From Scatosoma sp045644545 (GTDB lineage: Bacteria; Bacillota; Clostridia; Christensenellales; Borkfalkiaceae), in NCBI GenBank assembly GCA_045644545.1, contig JAZRHC010000027.1:19928-83927 (forward strand): a stretch of 64,000 bases of DNA. The letters run 5' to 3'. The notes under the pieces were generated by a model. It saw only the letters and a program-made list of their open reading frames with translations, did not search any database and was not told where the DNA came from. Positions 9,476 through 18,095 of this stretch are shown here, one piece after another (within the stretch, counting starts at the first letter, position 1; the number at the start of each line of letters is the position of its first letter). A program made the position numbers and the translations under genes.

Positions 9476-11476
9476 ATGAAAACGAAAATGAAAAAAGGGC
9501 TTGCGCTCGCATTAAGCTTAATTATGAGTACGGGTATCTTTGCTTCGTGTGGCGACGAGGGAAGTTCTACGAAGAAGCCAACGACTTCTTCTTCCTCGGC
9601 GGTGGAATACAACGACGGGATACATAACTATAACGTATACGCAACGTCGACGGATTTTATCAAAAACGGCGCTTGCGAGTATAAGATCGTAGTTCCCAAG
9701 GAAAGAGGGAAATGGGTAGATTTTGCCGCTGAAGAATTGCAGCTTCTCTTTAAAGAAGCGACGGGGATCACGCTTCCGATCGTCACCGACGATACGGTTA
9801 CCGCGGCGGCGAAAGTCATCTCGCTCGGTGAAACCTCTTTGTTTAACGCAACTGAGTATAAATTAAACGAGGCAACGAGAAAGACTCTTGATTACAACGG
9901 CTTTATTATCAAAACGGTAGGCGACGACGTGTTCATTACCGGCGCGCACGACGACGGTACGAACTTCGGCGTATACGCTTTCCTTGAACAAACCTTCAAT
10001 TTCGACTGTTTTAGCAACGCGTGTTATTATATCGACCACGACGTAAAAAATCTCAAATTGAAGAATTTTGACGTAATGGACGTTCCCGACTTAAAAGTTC
10101 GCAACAACGGGAACAGTATGGTTACCAACTCGGTAAAGGCTATGCGCAGAATGAGATATACCGGCCGTGAAGACGGAAGCACCTTTATCGGCTCGTCGAG
10201 TGCGCACACGGTATTCTCGTATATAGCTCCCAAGGTATACGAAAACTCCAACGATCTCGACAATTATCATCCCAACTGGTTCGCGACGACGGGCTCGCAG
10301 CTTTGCTATACGGCACGCGGGAACGACGAGGAACGCGAAGCGCTTCTCAACGAAGTCCTTGAAAAAATGATAGTTGAATTTAAAGCCAACACGACGGGGC
10401 ACTTGTTTATCTTCGGTCAAGAAGACAGAGGCGTTTGGTGCGGTTGCGACGCTTGCGGCGATTCCAAAGAGAAATACGGCGCCGATTCGGCGGTTCAAGT
10501 TCAGTTCTGCAACGATCTTGCGGATAAAATGTCGGCTTGGATGGAAACGGACGAAGGAAAACCCTACGCACGCGACTTCAAGATCGTATTCCTCGCGTAC
10601 CAAAAAACGCTTACGCCTCCTACGACTTATAACGAAAAGACGAAACAATACGAACTTATCGACGGGCTGGTTTGTAACGACCGCACGGCAGTAATGTTTG
10701 CGCCTGGCGATATGGACTTCCAAAAGAGCCTGTTCGACAAAGATAACGAAGGTTATCTGCGTGCATTCGAAGGTTGGGGTCCGGTTAGTAGCGCTTTCAC
10801 GATCTACTCCTACCAAGCGGACTACTACTTCTTCTTATGCCCTTACGACACGTTCAACTGCACGCGCGATCTTTATAAATACGCGGCGACTAAGAACACG
10901 ATTTGGTTCTTCGACCTTGGCCAGCGAAAGCAATCGGGAAGCGCAACGGGCTGGACGGTATTAAAAAACTATCTTTGCTCCAAACTCGCTTGGGATGTAA
11001 ATGCGGACGTAGAGAAGTATACGGATAGATTCTTTGAAGTATGCTACGGCGAAGCCGCGGACGAGATGCGCACGTGGTATAACGAGTATAGAACGCATTC
11101 GAGATATATGATCGATCACGGCGGAATGGCGCAAGGCAGTTCGATTTACTTAAATATGTTGAACGAAGACCTGTATCCCGCTCCCGTTTTGGAAGGCTGG
11201 GTAAACAGAGCAGCCGCGGCGCTTAAAGCGATCGAGCCGGTCAGATATACCGATACGGAAAGATATAACGAGTTATATCGCAATATCGTAAACGAACAAA
11301 TTTCCGTTCAATATATGCTCATTGAAATTTATGCAGACGATTATCCTTCCGACTATATTTACGATTTAAAACTGCAAGTGAAAGCGGGCTGTGAGCTCGT
11401 CGGTATCGACGTAAGAGCTGAAGCGGGCGCGGAAGCGAACGTATCTCAGCTTTGGACGGAATGGGGCATAAATTAA
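9476..11476 (+). CDS. DUF4838 glycosidase-like surface lipoprotein
   Basis: The 666-residue lipoprotein (lipobox IFASC, Cys25) has a low-complexity Ser/Thr/Lys linker, then a segment from about residue 62 (YKIVVPKERGKWVDFAAEEL) that resembles the N-terminal domain found before the barrel in GH67 and GH20 enzymes. The central DUF4838 domain carries a conserved C-x-C-x-x-C after a tryptophan (W321, C322, C324, C327) preceded by GQED, which could bind metal. A helical C-terminal part follows. DUF4838 proteins are usually regarded as putative glycoside hydrolases; no specificity is known to me. It is the stand-alone version of the module fused at 18088 and shifted at 15845. Operon member, 10 nt after the previous gene. 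Confidence 0.82.
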   Translation: MKTKMKKGLALALSLIMSTGIFASCGDEGSSTKKPTTSSSSAVEYNDGIHNYNVYATSTDFIKNGACEYKIVVPKERGKWVDFAAEELQLLFKEATGITLPIVTDDTVTAAAKVISLGETSLFNATEYKLNEATRKTLDYNGFIIKTVGDDVFITGAHDDGTNFGVYAFLEQTFNFDCFSNACYYIDHDVKNLKLKNFDVMDVPDLKVRNNGNSMVTNSVKAMRRMRYTGREDGSTFIGSSSAHTVFSYIAPKVYENSNDLDNYHPNWFATTGSQLCYTARGNDEEREALLNEVLEKMIVEFKANTTGHLFIFGQEDRGVWCGCDACGDSKEKYGADSAVQVQFCNDLADKMSAWMETDEGKPYARDFKIVFLAYQKTLTPPTTYNEKTKQYELIDGLVCNDRTAVMFAPGDMDFQKSLFDKDNEGYLRAFEGWGPVSSAFTIYSYQADYYFFLCPYDTFNCTRDLYKYAATKNTIWFFDLGQRKQSGSATGWTVLKNYLCSKLAWDVNADVEKYTDRFFEVCYGEAADEMRTWYNEYRTHSRYMIDHGGMAQGSSIYLNMLNEDLYPAPVLEGWVNRAAAALKAIEPVRYTDTERYNELYRNIVNEQISVQYMLIEIYADDYPSDYIYDLKLQVKAGCELVGIDVRAEAGAEANVSQLWTEWGIN

Positions 11477-11492
11477 AGGAGGACACGAGAAA

Positions 11493-13325
11493 ATGATAAA
11501 ATTCACGAGATTAGCACTTGCCGCGTTTTTAGCGGCAAGCGTAGGACTCACGGCAGCTTGCAGCGCCGAAACAAAGTCGAGTCCGGAAAGTGAGCTGTTC
11601 GTGCCTGTTACGAATTCTAAGCTTGCGCTATACAGCGAATACGTGCTCGAACAAACGGAAGAATCGATGGACTCGATTACTTGGTCTTCTTCCAACGCAA
11701 GCGTTGTAGAAGTCAAAGACGGCGAGCTTTTCGCGAAAAAGACGGGCACGGCAACTGTTACGGCAACTTGGAACGGCGAAAAGCAAACGCAAAAAATCAC
11801 CGTTTACGACGACGGCGCTCGCCCCGCGATTTCAACGGAAGATCTTCCCTTAATCCTTGGCAGCGCGTTCACGGTAGAATCCGAGCTGTCCTTTAACGGA
11901 ATAGAATACGAAGGGGCAACCTTCACCTACGCGAGCGACAACGCGTCCTGCGTTTCGGTCAACGGCGCAACGCTTACGGCGAACGCGAACGGAAGCGCAA
12001 CGATCACGGTTTCGGCGAGCTATCGCGGGATAGAAAATATCGCGACGGATACGTTCACTTGCACGGTAAACGCCGACGAAGGAATCGTTACCAGTCCTCG
12101 CTACGATTTGCACCCCGTTGCTCAGGTCAACGATCAAACGTTTGAGAAAGAAGTAATCTTAGAAGCCGACGTATATATCGGGGCAACGCTCGTAGAAAAA
12201 GCGACGATTGCTTGGACGGTGGATAACGCCGAAATCGCAGAAATTCGCGACGGAAACGTTCTTTCCGCGAAAGCGCTCGGCACTACTGCGCTCAGAGGGG
12301 TATACGAAAACGACGGTAAAATCTTAAAAACCCTTCCGATTCCCGTCACGGTAACTCCTGCCACCATCATCACGCAGAAAAATATCCTGATGGATAAGGG
12401 CAATCCAACCGCTTCCTTCTCGTCAACGGAAATCTACGGCGACTCCACGCCTATCGTATCGATGGGGCTCAACGGCAGCACGTTCGAACTGCAAGAAAAC
12501 AACAATATCGCAACCGCAGACTTTGCGACGGGCGAATTTAGAGCGACCTTCTATTCCGCAGAAGGAAAAGTGGGCGTAGAAACCAACCTTATCGTCGCCG
12601 ACTTCGTGATTCAAACGGAAGAAGATTTTAGAAAGATTTCGAACTATACGGGCGACGACAATCAAAGTGTGTATATCGCGCTCGGTGCAGACGTAGAACT
12701 TGACAGCGACACTCCCTACGAACCTGTAAGTGGAACTTTTTACGGCACGCTTAACGGTCTTGGGCACAAAGTTAGCGGTATGACGATCACGAAAGGCAAT
12801 AAAGGTTTATTCCAACTCATAAATGGTTGTACGATTAAAAATATCGCTTTCACCAACGCGCGCATCACGGGTCCTGACGGTGCAGGTATCGGCATAATAG
12901 CGTATCAGGTTAATGGCTCTTCGAAGCTTGATAACGTATATATCAGCGTATCGTTCGCAGGATATGGCAGCACGGAAAGCGGCGGAGTCGTTGGGTTGAT
13001 TAGACAGGGTACGCTCACCATCAAAAACTCTATTATAGTGGCGACGGATTTGTCCACGTTCTCTAATGGCTACGCGAGTGGCGCGGTCGCGGGCAGAAAT
13101 ACTGCTTCGCTCGTAATGGAGAACAGCTACGTGATTTCCGACGGTACGATTTGCGGAACGAAACCAGGCTCGAATAACACCGCGTACGATTCGCTCAACC
13201 AGTTAGAGTGCATCTATTCTTCGGGCGACGAATTCGAAAAAATGCGCAAGGCGGAATATTCGCCGATTGATTTAAGCGGTTTCAATTCCTTCTGGAACTT
13301 AAACCAACAAATCCCGAGCTTCTAA
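11493..13325 (+). CDS. Ig-like/GLUG-repeat surface lipoprotein
   Basis: The 610-residue lipoprotein (Cys23 after GLTAA) has a BIG_2-like Ig domain at about residues 30-105 (ITWSSSNASVVEVKDGELF, GTATVTATW), two further Ig-like segments, and one GLUG-like beta-repeat from about 370 (LNGLGHKVSGMTITKGNKG, then CTIKNIAFTNARIT). Its architecture mirrors the first gene of the locus (920) with one fewer typical repeat. AAAGGAGG precedes the start and it follows the DUF4838 lipoprotein by 16 nt, so it is probably the last gene of that operon segment. Function inferred to be surface adhesion or glycan binding. Confidence 0.83.
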   Translation: MIKFTRLALAAFLAASVGLTAACSAETKSSPESELFVPVTNSKLALYSEYVLEQTEESMDSITWSSSNASVVEVKDGELFAKKTGTATVTATWNGEKQTQKITVYDDGARPAISTEDLPLILGSAFTVESELSFNGIEYEGATFTYASDNASCVSVNGATLTANANGSATITVSASYRGIENIATDTFTCTVNADEGIVTSPRYDLHPVAQVNDQTFEKEVILEADVYIGATLVEKATIAWTVDNAEIAEIRDGNVLSAKALGTTALRGVYENDGKILKTLPIPVTVTPATIITQKNILMDKGNPTASFSSTEIYGDSTPIVSMGLNGSTFELQENNNIATADFATGEFRATFYSAEGKVGVETNLIVADFVIQTEEDFRKISNYTGDDNQSVYIALGADVELDSDTPYEPVSGTFYGTLNGLGHKVSGMTITKGNKGLFQLINGCTIKNIAFTNARITGPDGAGIGIIAYQVNGSSKLDNVYISVSFAGYGSTESGGVVGLIRQGTLTIKNSIIVATDLSTFSNGYASGAVAGRNTASLVMENSYVISDGTICGTKPGSNNTAYDSLNQLECIYSSGDEFEKMRKAEYSPIDLSGFNSFWNLNQQIPSF

Positions 13326-13404
13326 TCGGGCAACGAAAAAGTCCGTTGTTTGCGCGCAGAGCGAATTGATTTGCGCGGCAACTACGGCGAAAAATCAAAA
13401 TCAT

Positions 13405-13446
13405 CGCTTAGGCTTAAGAAAAGCCGCACTTCTCTAAGCCGAAGCG
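13405..13446 (+). repeat. Imperfect hairpin with an alternative shorter fold
   Basis: CGCTT-a-GGCTTA (13405-13416) pairs with TAAGCC-g-AAGCG (13435-13446). A competing hairpin GGCTT-aagaa-AAGCC sits inside it (13411-13425). No T-run follows, so it is not a classical terminator. It lies 35 nt before the first small ORF. The 13326-13480 gap otherwise shows only a short CAACG/CGTTG hairpin and no clear promoter. Confidence 0.45.
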
Positions 13447-13480
13447 TGAAAAAAATAAAAAGGAGTAAAAAACCAGGAAA

Positions 13481-13600
13481 ATGAAAAAGTATGTAACACC
13501 TATGCTTAACTATCTTCTCTTTACGGAAGATACGATCAGAACGTCCAACGTTGAGTACGATATCAGCGAGTGGGTAACAGGAGGGACCTCAAATGACTAA
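13481..13600 (+). CDS. 39-residue small ORF overlapping the next gene's start (copy 1)
   Basis: The ORF starts MKKYVTPMLNYLLFTEDTIR and ends GGTSND; its TAA overlaps the next gene's ATG in the arrangement ATGACTAA. The strong ribosome binding site of the downstream gene (AGGAGGG, 13579-13585) lies inside it. A near-identical ORF precedes the paralogous gene at 18088: 34 of 39 residues are the same, with conservative replacements, which argues for selection on the peptide. It has no signal peptide. The M-K-K-Y-x-x-P start and the E-D-x-I-x-T-S core recall small peptides I have seen before surface proteins of gut Bacillota, but I know no established function. Possible roles are translational coupling or a functional peptide. 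Confidence 0.7.
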   Translation: MKKYVTPMLNYLLFTEDTIRTSNVEYDISEWVTGGTSND

Positions 13601-15875
13601 GATTAAAAGACAAAAAGTATTAGTAGCATTAATGGCAACCTTCGCACTTGCGGCTTGTGCATCGATTACTTCTCTTAGCGAAAAGAATAAAGTTTCCGTC
13701 GCGGAATCCGTTGTGATCACGCCCGACGAAACGGCGGCAACGACCGAGTTCTATATGAATGAAGGCGCGGAAATCAGCGCCGTCGGCGACGACGTAAGCG
13801 GTATTCATTTCACGGCTACGCTCACCGAAGCGTACTGGGAAGCGTTGCAAACCACCTACGGCCCCGAAGCGACCTATAAATTCTATTCCGTAGTGACGGA
13901 CGGCACGACGGGTATCCAAAGAAATTTCTCCTTGACCACGCCCAACTTCACGGAAGGCGAAAAGGAATTCGTTTCTTCGATTACCTATAAAGTAAGCGAA
14001 TGGTCGCAAGACAAAAAGGACGAAGCGTACGCACTTGAACTTGAAGCGAATACCTACGTTGACGTAACGGTAGGAGAAACCACCACGACGATCGCGGCAA
14101 ACGGTTCGACGGGCGCGTGTTCTATACGCGTAATTGCCAACGATTTGTATCTCACGGAAACAAGCGAATGGTATCAAAGCGAAGCGCTTGAAGCGTATCT
14201 CACCGTAGCCAATCGTTCCGAAGAAACGTGGGGCGGCTTCGACTCCACGGGCGCAGGCGTTGTGAATATGCCCACGCTTCCGAGCGAAACGACGGAAGTT
14301 TCCGCGTATCTCGGCACGCAAAAACTCACCGCGTCCGTATCCGACGGCAAGATCTCGTTCAGTGGCGTAGATACTACGGATATGACGGTCGGCGACGAAG
14401 TGTATCTTTCCGTATTCGTTGGCGCAAAAGTGTATAGCTGTAAAGTAGCGTACTCGACGGCTCTTTTGGACGCGAACAACGTTTCTTCCACGCTTGCAAC
14501 GGCAACCGAAGGCTACTACGTTTTGAAGGACAATATCGATATGTCGAGCATCACTTACAGCCCTTCGGCAACCTTTACCGGCACGCTTAACGGTATCGGC
14601 TTTGCGATTAAAAACCAAACGATCGGAAATTCTGCGGGTGGCGTGCTCAATGTGATAAATGGCGCAACCGTTAAAAACCTTGCGATCGTAAACGCAACCG
14701 TCACCGGTACGCAAAGCGGTATCCTCGCAGTTCAAACAGGTGAAAACGCTTCGACGGTGGAAAACGTATATATTTCCGGTTCGCTGCACTCTGCAACGGA
14801 ATCCTTTAACGGTGCTATTAACTGTAGATCAACAGGCGGTGCTGGTCTTAAGTTGAATAATGTAATCATCAATTTAGCCGTCACGGCGGATGTTTACAAC
14901 GGCTACGTTTCGGGAATGAATCGTCGTCCTCTCGCTATGTCGAACTGCTATTTTATCGGCGGAAACGGACAAATCAGCGGTACGAGATCTGGGTATACCC
15001 CTGATACGTCGAATAGCGATATGACCACCGTTAAAACGTACGCTGACAGTAAAGCATATGTCGAAGCATTAAACGCGTCGGAAAACGCCATCACTCTTCC
15101 CACCGATTTGTTGAAAAAATATTCTAAGTCGGATATCGAAGATAAGTTTATTCTTCTCACGAAGAGCAATTTCGCAGATCTCGCTACGGCAACCGACGGC
15201 TACTATCTCCTTACGGACGATATCACGATCGGTACTGACGAAGGCGAAGTATCTTACCCTACCCCCTCTGTAACCTTTAAGGGTACGCTTGACGGAAACG
15301 GGCATACGATTAGCAACCTTTCCGTTGGAGATGCGAAGGGCGGTCTCTTCGCAACGCTTTCGGGCGCTACGATTAAAAACCTTGCGATCGTAAACGCAAC
15401 GATTGCTGAGGGCTATTCTCAAAGCGGTATTATTGCTCAAACGACGAGTACGGGGACGCATACGATTGAAAACGTATTCGTTTCCGGATCGATGGTAGGC
15501 AAATCGACTGCCGACGGTCAGTGGAATGGCGGTATTATCGGAAAGGGCTGGAATGGAACGCTTGCGTTGAAGAACGTAATCGTGAAATTGGCAGATTGCG
15601 CCGACGACGACGTGACGACTGGTTTCGTTTGCGGATTCACGAGAGGCAACCAACCGATTACGCTTGAAAACTGCTATTTTATCGGTGGGAACGGACAAAC
15701 CAGCGGTGTAAGAGCAGGCAACTATACTGAGTATATTATGGAGGGAAGCAAGAATATTTACACCGACGTGTCTGCGTTCAACGAGGCGTATAGTGAATTG
15801 ACCCTTACGGAAAAGCTGAGCGCTTGGTGCGATAAATATCTTAAATCAACCCCAGCGCAAAGCAGTATCGATTAA
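13593..15875 (+). CDS. GLUG-repeat surface lipoprotein (truncated paralog of the 18088 protein)
   Basis: The 760-residue product begins MTKIKRQKVLVALMATFA and has a good lipobox ALAAC (Cys22), so it should be membrane-anchored. Residues about 45-285 form an N-terminal domain (FYMNEGAEISAVGDDVSGIH, then SEETWGGFDSTG) shared with 18088 and common in large surface proteins of gut Bacillota. Two GLUG-like repeats of about 230 residues follow (about 290-520 and 520-750). The C-terminus YSELTLTEKLSAW matches that of the 920 gene. The frame ends exactly where the paralog continues into its DUF4838 module, which here lies in the -1 frame. Start chosen by AGGAGGG 7 nt upstream and by overlap with the small ORF. 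Confidence 0.82.
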   Translation: MTKIKRQKVLVALMATFALAACASITSLSEKNKVSVAESVVITPDETAATTEFYMNEGAEISAVGDDVSGIHFTATLTEAYWEALQTTYGPEATYKFYSVVTDGTTGIQRNFSLTTPNFTEGEKEFVSSITYKVSEWSQDKKDEAYALELEANTYVDVTVGETTTTIAANGSTGACSIRVIANDLYLTETSEWYQSEALEAYLTVANRSEETWGGFDSTGAGVVNMPTLPSETTEVSAYLGTQKLTASVSDGKISFSGVDTTDMTVGDEVYLSVFVGAKVYSCKVAYSTALLDANNVSSTLATATEGYYVLKDNIDMSSITYSPSATFTGTLNGIGFAIKNQTIGNSAGGVLNVINGATVKNLAIVNATVTGTQSGILAVQTGENASTVENVYISGSLHSATESFNGAINCRSTGGAGLKLNNVIINLAVTADVYNGYVSGMNRRPLAMSNCYFIGGNGQISGTRSGYTPDTSNSDMTTVKTYADSKAYVEALNASENAITLPTDLLKKYSKSDIEDKFILLTKSNFADLATATDGYYLLTDDITIGTDEGEVSYPTPSVTFKGTLDGNGHTISNLSVGDAKGGLFATLSGATIKNLAIVNATIAEGYSQSGIIAQTTSTGTHTIENVFVSGSMVGKSTADGQWNGGIIGKGWNGTLALKNVIVKLADCADDDVTTGFVCGFTRGNQPITLENCYFIGGNGQTSGVRAGNYTEYIMEGSKNIYTDVSAFNEAYSELTLTEKLSAWCDKYLKSTPAQSSID
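14461..15850 (+). repeat. Two tandem GLUG-like coding repeats
   Basis: Two units of about 690 bp encode the same pattern: TATDGYYLL, then a GTLDGNGHTISNL strand, IKNLAIVNAT, ENVFVSGS, and CYFIGGNGQ. They are highly alike in DNA to units in 18088 and at the end of 920, so recombination among them is likely. Confidence 0.75.
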
Positions 15876-17755
15876 TTATTCCCGAAGGTGAAGCGACGGA
15901 CGGCGAAATTTATTTCGCCGCCCAAGAGTTTCAGCTTTTGTTCGCGGAAGCGACGGGAGCAGAGATAGAAATTCTTTCAGACGCGGAAATTACTTCCGCG
16001 TCTGATGGAAAATTTATCAGTTTAGGCGGTACTGCTATTTTCGCAGCAACGGGGCTTACAAGCTCGAATTATAACCTCGGCGAAAATGGCTTTTGGCTCA
16101 AAACCGTTGGCGACGATTTATATATCGTAGCCGACGAAGCGTACGGCGTTTTATTCGGTGTGTACGGGTATATGGAACGGGCGTTTAATTTCGACTGTTT
16201 CACGCAGGATTGTTACGTAATCGACGAAGTGGAGCATTTCGTTCTTGCAGAGTTAGACGAAGCGGACGTCCCTTCGATTGCGATTAGAAACTGCGGAAAT
16301 CGGTTTATTTTGTCGGATACGCAAACCTTGCGCAGAATGAGATACACCGATCGCGACGATTCTACTTTTATCGGCTCGCCGAGCGCGCACACCACGATTA
16401 CCTATTATTTGCCCATAGCAACCTATTATGCGGATCATTCGGACTGGTATGCAAGTCCAAACGCAAACTACGCGAACGCAACCACGCCGAAACAGCTTTG
16501 CTACACGGCGCACGGCAACGCAACGGAATACGCGGCTATGCAAGCCGCCGTTCTTGATAGGATGAAAGCAGACGCTATGGCAAATACGGTTGGTCATATC
16601 TTCGTGTTCTCTTCTGAAGACACTATGAGCTGGTGCACTTGCGACGCTTGTAAAGCATACGAAACGCAATACGGAATATACACAGCAAACAGTAAAGGGC
16701 AATATTCCTATCAAGGCTGGCAAGCAGGCGTTAAGATTAAGTTCGTAAACGATTTAGCGGCAGGAATGCGCGAATGGATGGCAAGCGACGAAGGCGAGCC
16801 CTACGCGCGCGATTTCAAGATTATGTTCCTCGCGTATAACGGATTTATGTATCCGCCTCAAAATATCACTTGCGACGAGGACGTGACGGTTGCCTACGCG
16901 CCTGCGCAGATGGATTATCAGCAACCTTTCACCGGGACGGAAAATGCAAAGTATTATCAGTATCTTCTCGACTGGTCAAAGATTTGTTCTACGATGAGCT
17001 TCTATACCTATCAAAGCAACTATTCGTTCTTGCTTGCGCCCTTTAATTCCTTCGATAACCTCACGGAATTTTATAGGGAAGCGGCGAAGGTAGACGGCTA
17101 CTGGTTGTTCGACCTTGGGCATCGTGATAAAAACGCAACGGGGACGGGTTTCCAAGTGCTGAAAGGGTATTTGTCTTCTAAGCTCGGCTGGTATGCTGGG
17201 GAAGATTTATCCGACGAGAAATTCGACGAGTATATCGAAGAATTAACCGACGACTTCTTCACGAATTATTTCGGGGAAGCGGCGAAATCAATGCGGAGTT
17301 TCTACGATAGCTATCGCACTGCGGCAGCGGTAGCGGCGGATACTTTGTATAGCGGCTGGAAACACGCCGTTTACGGAGTTTCTTCGACGAGTCGTAATCC
17401 TTTGTGGGATGACGAGCCCGACAGTATTTACTACGGTACAAAGTACTACGAAAAGGAAGATATAGACAAATGGCTGGGTTATATCAATCAGGCTCTCACG
17501 GATATTTCTTCGCTTAAAACGACCGATCCCGATCGATATCAGGATTTATATAACCGTATCGTTTTGGAACGAATTGCGGTATATTATATGATGGTGGAAT
17601 TGTATGCCGACGAATACGCGAATATCGAAACGATCAAAGCAACCGTGAAATCGGATTGCGCGGCGTTGGGAATCGTCGTTGCGTCGGATTACGGCGACAA
17701 AGTCGCTGATTTGTGGCCTACTACTGATACGGAGGCTACTGATACTACTTCCTAA
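15845..17755 (+). pseudogene. Out-of-frame DUF4838 glycosidase-like module
   Basis: The frame is open from 15845 (just after an in-frame TAA) and overlaps the end of the upstream gene by 31 nt in the -1 frame. It encodes a full DUF4838 module, from IIPEGEATDGEIYFAAQ through W-C-T-C-D-A-C to the helical C-terminus, nearly the same as residues 1471-2094 of the 18088 protein. No ATG and no convincing ribosome binding site exists near its beginning; the first common start is a TTG at 15938, which would remove the first strands and leave no signal peptide. No stop has accumulated in 1.9 kb. So it is either a recent frameshift, a sequencing error, or expressed by ribosomal frameshifting; I favour a recent frameshift because no slippery heptamer is visible. 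Confidence 0.75.
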
Positions 17756-17776
17756 ATCGATAGGGCATTACGAAAC

Positions 17777-17807
17777 AAAAAAGGCAGGAGTGTATCCTGT
17801 CTTTTTT
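17777..17807 (+). terminator. Intrinsic terminator of the first paralog unit
   Basis: AAAAAAGGCAGGA and TCCTGTCTTTTTT form a stem with a five-base loop followed by a T-run. The same terminator, with a different loop, follows the second paralog at 24394, showing that the duplicated unit includes its terminator. Confidence 0.9.
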
Positions 17808-17881
17808 AGTGCCTTTAAGCAATCAAAATCAAAATTTTTTAAATATTTTTCTTAATACGGCAAATTTAGCCGTTTTTTTGC

Positions 17882-17910
17882 TTGTAAAAAAATTTTGTTT
17901 ATGATATAAT
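17882..17910 (+). promoter_or_regulatory. Promoter of the second paralog unit
   Basis: TTGTAA (17882-17887), a 17-nt spacer, and TATAAT (17905-17910) with an upstream TG giving an extended -10. It lies after the terminator at 17777, so the second unit can be expressed independently of the importer operon. Confidence 0.75.
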
Positions 17911-17975
17911 GACTATATATAGGGTGTAAAAGGGCCTAAACGTGAAAAAATAGACGGGAGGAAAGAACAGAAAAA

Positions 17976-18095
17976 ATGAGAAAGTATGTAACACCTATAC
18001 TCAGATATCTTCTCTTAACGGAAGATACTATTAGAACGTCAAACGTTGAGTACGATATCAGCGAGTGGGTAGAAGGAGGGACTTCAAATGACTAA
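17976..18095 (+). CDS. 39-residue small ORF overlapping the next gene's start (copy 2)
   Basis: The ORF starts MRKYVTPILRYLLLTEDTIR and ends GGTSND*, with its stop overlapping the ATG of the 18088 gene by the same ATGACTAA arrangement as copy 1. It differs from copy 1 at five residues (K2R, M8I, N10R, F14L, T33E). GGGAGG lies about 13 nt before its ATG, a long spacing; the downstream gene's AGGAGGG is inside it. Its own promoter at 17882 makes it the first ORF of a bicistronic message. Function unknown. Confidence 0.72.
   Translation: MRKYVTPILRYLLLTEDTIRTSNVEYDISEWVEGGTSND

Noticed and set aside
13629..14789. A 386-codon minus-strand frame inside the 13593 gene
   Set aside because: Codon bias of the sense gene removes stops on the opposite strand; the same shadow reappears in the paralog at 18202-18849. 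No family resemblance.
15845..15875. Programmed -1 frameshifting to join the 13593 protein with its DUF4838 module
   Set aside because: No X-XXY-YYZ slippery heptamer or clear downstream stem is seen in the overlap; kept only as an alternative in the finding.
13481..18095. The small ORFs as precursors of a ribosomally made, modified peptide
   Set aside because: No modifying enzyme, leader-binding domain or dedicated exporter lies nearby, and the peptides lack a leader-core layout.
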